Source: Actinokineospora enzanensis DSM 44649 (GTDB taxonomy: Bacteria > Actinomycetota > Actinomycetes > Mycobacteriales > Pseudonocardiaceae). Taken from it: DNA of 64,000 bases. The stretch lies in NCBI RefSeq assembly GCF_000374445.1, contig NZ_KB894424.1, positions 1 through 64,000 of the forward strand, given 5' to 3'. The position numbers and the translations under genes were made by a program. This document shows, one piece after another, positions 59,710 to 64,000 of the stretch (its first letter is position 1; each line of letters begins with the position of its first letter). The notes beneath the pieces were generated by a model, which searched no databases, had not been told where the DNA came from, and saw only the letters and a list, made by a program, of their open reading frames with translations.

Positions 59710-60510
59710 ATGACCGAGCCGGGACCGGTGCTCGACCAGCGGGAACTCGACCGGCTCACCAAGGCCGTCGGCCGCGCCATGGTGCGTGCCGCAGGCGAGC
59801 ACTGGCGCCGGATCCGGGCCGAATACCGCTCGGTCGGCCGACACATCGAGGTGGATGTCCTGATCACCGGCCGCGACGGTGTGCCGCGCGCGGTCCGGCC
59901 ACCGGCCGAGGTGGTGGAGGGGCTGGGCAGGCTGCGCGCGGGGATGTACCGGCCGGGTCGGGGGACCTGGCTCGGCGCGGCCTACGAGATCGAGCCGCCG
60001 GGGACGTTCTCGGCCGAGTTCGAGCCGGACCAGGAGCCGGTCTGGCGTCGGCTGCCGCCGCCGATCGGGTTCCAGGACGAGCTGCGGACGTTTCCCCGGT
60101 CGGAGGAGTTCATCCCGGACTGGTTCCGGGTCCGGGCCGGGATGCCGCCCGCCGTGCCGCCGGAGACGCAGGACGCGGGGACGCCGCCGCGTGGGATCGA
60201 GCGGCCCGGTGCCTCGGGGCATGGCTCCGGGCAATCCGTTCCGGGACAGGCGGATCAGGGGCAGGTTCGGTCGGGGCAAGCGGGTCCTGGGCAGCCGGGA
60301 CCGGGGCACGGCGGGGCTCCCACACCCGGCCAGGGGACGCCTCAGCAGCCCGTGCCGTCCGGTGGCCGCCATGCCGCACCGCCGCCGCCCTGGGAGAACC
60401 CGCCCCCGGGGAACGGACCGGGTCGTCACGCCGCAGGTCCGTACCGACCGCCACAGGGCGACCCGCGCGCGTACCCGAACGCGCCCCGAAACGACCCCCG
60501 GCACGGCTGA
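59710..60510 (+). CDS. Hypothetical protein with Pro/Gly/Gln-rich tail
   Basis: 266 residues, not recognised. The first 145 form a likely folded domain (LTKAVGRAMVRAAGEHWRRIRAEYRSVGRHIEVDVLITGRDGVPR..., VWRRLPPPIGFQDELRTFPRSEEFIPDWF). A W-x-PPP...EL..FPR...PDWF pattern like this occurs in actinobacterial proteins linked to polymorphic toxins or secretion, but the link is weak here. The tail (150-266) is low-complexity (GQSVPGQADQGQ, GPGQPGPGHGG, PPPPWENPPPGNGPG) and disordered. The ATG lies 4 nt after a GGGGAA-type RBS. Confidence 0.72.
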   Translation: MTEPGPVLDQRELDRLTKAVGRAMVRAAGEHWRRIRAEYRSVGRHIEVDVLITGRDGVPRAVRPPAEVVEGLGRLRAGMYRPGRGTWLGAAYEIEPPGTFSAEFEPDQEPVWRRLPPPIGFQDELRTFPRSEEFIPDWFRVRAGMPPAVPPETQDAGTPPRGIERPGASGHGSGQSVPGQADQGQVRSGQAGPGQPGPGHGGAPTPGQGTPQQPVPSGGRHAAPPPPWENPPPGNGPGRHAAGPYRPPQGDPRAYPNAPRNDPRHG

Positions 60511-60585
60511 GCCCGGGACCTGTCCGACCGAGTTCGCGAGATGATCTTCTGGCGGCCGGATGGATCACTCGGCAGGATGGGAGAC

Positions 60586-61320
60586 ATGTCCGCCATTCCC
60601 GGGAGTTCCGCCGACATGGCCATGGAAAACGACTACGACGGCTTCGCCGAGGCTTACACGATCGAGAACGAGACCAGCCTGATCAACGCCTACTACGCCA
60701 GGCCCGCGATCGTGGACCTGGCAGGTGATGTGGCAGGCCGACGGATCCTCGACGCGGGCTGCGGCTCCGGTCCCGTCTCCGCCGCGCTACGCGACCGGGG
60801 CGCCGTCGTGAGTGGCTTCGACCGCAGCGCCAGGATGGTGGAGCTGGCCCGGCAGCGGCTCGGTGACGACGTGGACCTGCGGGTCGCCGACATCACGCGC
60901 CCGTTTCCCTACCCCGACGGCGCGTTCGACGACGCCGTCGCCGCTCTGGTGCTGCACTACCTGGAGGACTGGACCGCGCCGCTGGCCGAGCTGCGGCGGG
61001 TGCTGAAGCCCGGTGGCAGGCTGATCGTGGTCGTCAACCACCCCATCATGCTCAAGATCGTGCATCGCGAGACCGACTACTTCGCGATCACCCGGTGGTC
61101 CGACGAGTACGACTTCAACGGCCAGAAGGCCGTACTCACCTACTGGCACCGGCCGCTGCACGCGATGACCGACGCCTTCACCGCGGCGGGTTTCCGCACG
61201 GCCATCATCAGCGAGCCGCCTCCGGCGCCGGAGGCGCACGAACTCTTTCCCGATGAGATGGCCGGATTCCCCTCCGGCGCCTTCATCAGTTTCCTGTTCT
61301 TCGTCCTGGAGGCTGCCTGA
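60586..61320 (+). CDS. Class I SAM-dependent methyltransferase
   Basis: 244 residues. Motif I is RRILDAGCGSGPVSAALRDRGAVVSGFDRSARMVELARQRL, post-I LRVADITRPFPYPDGAFDDAVAALVLHYLEDW, motif III LRRVLKPGGRLIVVVNHP. A methyltransferase-11 type enzyme of unassigned substrate. ATG at 60586 is chosen because the sequence before it is not conserved-looking; ATGs at 60541 and 60619 are alternatives. Confidence 0.88.
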   Translation: MSAIPGSSADMAMENDYDGFAEAYTIENETSLINAYYARPAIVDLAGDVAGRRILDAGCGSGPVSAALRDRGAVVSGFDRSARMVELARQRLGDDVDLRVADITRPFPYPDGAFDDAVAALVLHYLEDWTAPLAELRRVLKPGGRLIVVVNHPIMLKIVHRETDYFAITRWSDEYDFNGQKAVLTYWHRPLHAMTDAFTAAGFRTAIISEPPPAPEAHELFPDEMAGFPSGAFISFLFFVLEAA

Positions 61321-61350
61321 CCGCGCGCCGCAAAGTCCGACCGGACAGGT

Positions 61351-61397
61351 CAGGTAGATCCGGACACTCCGCTCGGAGAACCTTCCGGATCTACCTG
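61351..61397. terminator. Terminator between methyltransferase and TmrB-like genes
   Basis: CAGGTAGATCCGGA (61351-61364) pairs with 61384-61397. The right arm includes the stop codon of the minus-strand TmrB-like gene. It serves two convergent genes. Confidence 0.75.
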
Positions 61398-61915
61398 GCG
61401 AGATCGACGCGCGCGGCCAGCACCGCGTCGGCCAGTTCGGCCGTGGTGAGCCGGTCCGAGCGCAGCACGACAGTCCCTTCCGGCTGGCGGGCGGCCGCGC
61501 CCGGGTCCAACCGGCTCAGGGCCCAGGCGAGGGTCTCCTGCGGATCACCCGGGGACGGCCGGGCCATGATCCGCTCCCGCAGCACGTCGACGTCCGCGTC
61601 CAGGAAGACGTGCAGGATCTCCTCGCCCGCGTCGGACAGGCCGCCGAGGATCTCCGCCCGGTAGGCGTCGCGGACCAGGGACATCGGCACGATGAGCGTG
61701 TCCGTGTGGTGCCTGCGCAGCGACCGGGCCGTCGCGACGACCAGTTCCCGCCAGCTCGGCAGGTCCTGGAAGTCCTCGTTGGGCGGCACCCACTGCCACA
61801 GCGTGATGCCGAGGTCCTCGGGGTTGAACACCAGCGCGTCCGGGAGCCGCCGGTGCAGCTCCGCCGCCAGTGTCGTCTTCCCCGCCGCGAACCCGCCGTT
61901 GAGCCAGATGATCAC
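61391..61915 (-). CDS. TmrB-like P-loop kinase/ATPase
   Basis: 174 residues. Walker A is GGFAAGKTTLAAELHRRLP (8-15 core GFAAGKTT), followed by FNPEDLGITLWQWVPPNEDFQDLPSWRELV and TLIVPMSLVRDAYRAEILGGL. It resembles Bacillus TmrB (tunicamycin resistance) and Streptomyces chloramphenicol-phosphotransferase-like AAA proteins. It may phosphorylate or sequester a small molecule; the substrate is unknown. Confidence 0.8.
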   Translation of the reverse strand: MIIWLNGGFAAGKTTLAAELHRRLPDALVFNPEDLGITLWQWVPPNEDFQDLPSWRELVVATARSLRRHHTDTLIVPMSLVRDAYRAEILGGLSDAGEEILHVFLDADVDVLRERIMARPSPGDPQETLAWALSRLDPGAAARQPEGTVVLRSDRLTTAELADAVLAARVDLAR

Positions 61916-61988
61916 AATCGCAACCTACCCGCGTGGTCCGCGCCCGCGCCACCGCCATCCGAAATGGACAGAAGGCCGGGCGCGGCAG

Positions 61989-63203
61989 TCAGCGGGTCAG
62001 GAGGGCCACCGTCTCCACGTGGTGGGTCATCGGGAAGGTGTCGACGGCACGCAGGTCGGCGAGGCTGTAACCGTGGGTCGCGAAGGTGGCGATGTCCCGC
62101 GCCAGGGCGGCGGGATCGCAGGCCACGTAGACGATCCGGCTCGGGCCTCGGGCGGCGATGGCGTCGACCACGGGGCGGCCCGCGCCCTTGCGGGGCGGGT
62201 CGAGGACGACGACATCCGGCGCGGGCAGGTCCGACAGCAACACGTCCTCGACCTTGCCCGCGAACACCCGGACCTGCGGCAGGTCGGCCAGGTTCTCCGC
62301 ACTGTCCTCGGCCGCCTGCCGCGAGGACTCCACCGCGATGACCGTCCCTTGTGGACCGACCTGCCCGGCCAGCACCGCGGCGAACAGCCCCACACCCGCG
62401 TAAAGATCCCAGGCGACGCCACCATCAGGCACCGCCGCCCACTCGCCGACCACCTCCGCGAGCACGTCGGCCGCGTCCGGGTGGACCTGCCAGAAACCGT
62501 GTGCCGCCAACCGCCATTCGCGGCGGGCGGCCTGTTCGACGGCGACCGACGAGCCGAGCACCCGGTGCGGGCGCAGCACCGGTTTGCCGCTGCGCAGCTT
62601 CCCCCGGTCGGGCAGCAGCTCACTCGCGTGGGTGCGGCCGGTCGCGTCCACCGACACATCCAGCTCCGCGCCCGGCGTCCATTCCTTGTCCGCCAGCACA
62701 TCCACCGTGCCGGGTGCCGCGATCACGCAATCGTCGACCGGCACAACCCGATGGCTTCGGTGTGCACGGAAACCGATATGCCCCGCCCGATCCACCGCCA
62801 GCCGGGTTCGCGTGCGCCAATGCGACAGCCCGCCCGCGAGTTCCTCGACCTCGACATCCCACTGCACATCCGCCAGCCGGGACAGCTGCTCCTCGATCAC
62901 GAAAGCCTTGAGCCGCCGCTGTTCCGCCGCCGACGCGTGCTGCCAGTCGCATCCCCCGCAACCGCCGGGACGGGCGAACACACACGGCGGTTCCACACGT
63001 TCCGGAGAAGCCGACAAGATCTCCACCGCGTCGCCGCGACAGAAAGACCCGCCTTTGTCCTCCGTGATCGAGACGACGACCCGCTCCCCCGGCAACGCGT
63101 GGCGGACGAACACCACGCGCCCCTCCGCGCGAGCGACGCAATGGCCGCCATGGGCGACCGCGCCGATCTCGACCTCCAGCCGTCGACCGTTCCAGTCCGT
63201 CAC
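61989..63203 (-). CDS. TrmA/RlmD-type Fe-S RNA m5U methyltransferase
   Basis: 404 residues. An N-terminal TRAM domain (VEIGAVAHGGHCVARAEGRVVFVRHALPGERVVV) is followed by the 4Fe-4S cysteines C74, C82, C85 (CVFARPGGCGGC) and a later Cys in VPVDDCVIA. The SAM site is WDLYAGVGLFAAVLA, and VVLDPPRKGAG plus VYVACDPAAL contain the catalytic Cys. It makes 5-methyluridine in rRNA or tRNA; the exact site is not inferable. Its start overlaps the permease stop by 4 nt. Confidence 0.92.
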   Translation of the reverse strand: MTDWNGRRLEVEIGAVAHGGHCVARAEGRVVFVRHALPGERVVVSITEDKGGSFCRGDAVEILSASPERVEPPCVFARPGGCGGCDWQHASAAEQRRLKAFVIEEQLSRLADVQWDVEVEELAGGLSHWRTRTRLAVDRAGHIGFRAHRSHRVVPVDDCVIAAPGTVDVLADKEWTPGAELDVSVDATGRTHASELLPDRGKLRSGKPVLRPHRVLGSSVAVEQAARREWRLAAHGFWQVHPDAADVLAEVVGEWAAVPDGGVAWDLYAGVGLFAAVLAGQVGPQGTVIAVESSRQAAEDSAENLADLPQVRVFAGKVEDVLLSDLPAPDVVVLDPPRKGAGRPVVDAIAARGPSRIVYVACDPAALARDIATFATHGYSLADLRAVDTFPMTHHVETVALLTR

Positions 63204-64000
63204 GCGCCACCGTCCTTCTTGGCCCCGTAGGCGCCCTTACCGGTCAAACCACGACGAATCGCGCCCGGGGCCACGACCTCGCGCTCGGACACCTTCTCCG
63301 ACGACGCCAGCTGCCACGGCACGCTCGTCACCATCACGCCCGGCTGGAAGAGCAGCCTGCCCTTGAGCCGCAACGCGCTCTGGTTGTGCAGCACCTGTTC
63401 CCACCACCGGCCGACCACGTACTCCGGAATGAACACCGTCACCACGTCCCGCGGATTGTCGGAACGCACCCGCCGCACATACTCCAGCACCGGCTTGGTG
63501 ATTTCCCGATAGGGCGACTCGACCACCTTCAACGGCACCGAGAACCCTTCGGTGTCCCAGTCCGCGACCAGCCGCTTGGTGTCCACATCGTCCACGTTGA
63601 CCGTGATCGCCTCCAGCACGTCCGGCCGGGTCGCGCGCGCGTAGGCGAGGGCGCGCCGGGTCGGCAGGTGCAGCTTGGACACCAACACGATCGCGTGCAC
63701 CCGGGACGGCAGCACGAACGCGCCGTTGCCCTCCGCCTTGGCCAGTTCCTCGGCGACCCGGTCGTAGTGCTTGCGGATGCCCGTCATCACCAGGTAGATG
63801 CCCGCCATCGCGGCGATCGCGATCCACGCGCCGAGCAGGAACTTGGTGATCAGCACGACCACCAGCACCGCGCCGGTCATCGCCAGGCCGAACGCGTTGA
63901 TGGCCTGCGAGCGGCGCATCCGCCTGCGCTCGGCCGGGTCGGTCTCGTTGGCCAGGTGCCGGTTCCAGTGCCGGATCATGCCGGTCTGACTCATCGTGAA
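63200..64000 (-). CDS. APC-family permease, truncated at the window edge
   Basis: The C-terminal 266 codons of an amino-acid or potassium-type APC permease. The frame stays open to the right edge, so the Met at 63994 is internal (FTMSQTGMIRHWNRHLAN is a typical internal loop). Two TM helices (NAFGLAMTGAVLVVVLITKFLLGAWIAIAAMAGIYLVM) precede a soluble USP/TrkA-like C-terminal domain with HAIVLVSKLHLPTRRALAYARATRP and VTVFIPEYVVGRWWEQVLHNQSALRLK, the pattern of actinobacterial KimA/APC-type proteins. The N-terminus lies outside the window. Confidence 0.88.
   Translation of the reverse strand, partial: FTMSQTGMIRHWNRHLANETDPAERRRMRRSQAINAFGLAMTGAVLVVVLITKFLLGAWIAIAAMAGIYLVMTGIRKHYDRVAEELAKAEGNGAFVLPSRVHAIVLVSKLHLPTRRALAYARATRPDVLEAITVNVDDVDTKRLVADWDTEGFSVPLKVVESPYREITKPVLEYVRRVRSDNPRDVVTVFIPEYVVGRWWEQVLHNQSALRLKGRLLFQPGVMVTSVPWQLASSEKVSEREVVAPGAIRRGLTGKGAYGAKKDGGA

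Noticed and set aside
59710-60510. Immunity or secretion-linked role for the Pro/Gly-tailed protein
   Set aside because: The similarity is a short W-PPP-EL-FPR-PDW pattern only; no toxin gene is adjacent, so it is left as hypothetical.
1-64000. tRNA or rRNA genes
   Set aside because: Looked for T-arm GGTTCGAATCC-like words and rRNA signatures on both strands; none with a cloverleaf context was seen.

Overview
High-GC (about 70%), GTG-rich, densely packed DNA from an actinomycete. Several features point to Pseudonocardiales, though this is inference because no rRNA or tRNA gene is present to place it: the coproporphyrin-dependent haem genes (hemE, hemG, hemQ), the hemE / DUF3000-type protein / RNase D / dxs neighbourhood, Scr1-type HTH plus DUF397 regulators, ZapE and deazaflavin-type proteins. 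No prophage, insertion sequence or biosynthetic megacluster is visible.

Layout. 1-8.9 kb: G-rich repeats at the edge, a class III aminotransferase, a divergent FMN reductase/TetR pair with a clear operator, a secreted phosphoesterase, an MFS exporter coupled to a secreted TolB-like protein, and an ornithine-type aminotransferase (rocD). 8.9-19.4 kb: ABC-F ATPase, DUF397/HTH pair, PAP2 phosphatase, ZapE, a RibD-like reductase, a LigC-type ATP-dependent DNA ligase, an EamA transporter, a lipoprotein hydrolase lacking its nucleophile serine, and a DHFR-like reductase. 19.7-28.1 kb: small unknowns, NUDIX, a stand-alone LigD-type polymerase domain, a second-type HisRS, MsrB, and then the most unusual gene set: a membrane protein with a six-cysteine (CGGGSG)n tail, a DUF692/MNIO iron oxidase and its partner protein. 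28.6-43.1 kb: a large subtilisin, the hemE-hemG-(965-bp gap)-hemQ-CoA transferase-methyltransferase run, an M14 carboxypeptidase and a renal-type dipeptidase. 43.4-50.9 kb: LuxR response regulator, RNase D, deazaflavin oxidoreductase/TetR with twin operators, fadA-fadB with twin operators, DUF72. 50.9-64 kb: an NB-ARC/WD40 STAND protein, a two-component system, class II aldolase, dxs, a Pro/Gly-tailed protein, a methyltransferase, a TmrB-like kinase, an RlmD/TrmA-type methyltransferase and a truncated APC permease.

The gaps between genes carry a dispersed repeat family. Each copy has one or two TTGTCCACA/TTATCCACA DnaA-box-like 9-mers, a promoter-like block ending in GATNGSCT, and a G-rich/C-rich hairpin module. 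Copies lie near 16.1, 19.4, 34.5, 35.3, 38.6 and 57.3 kb, mostly between convergent genes. A 965-bp array of these and related 136-bp units splits hemG from hemQ. This family and the MNIO triad are the two best candidates for something undescribed.
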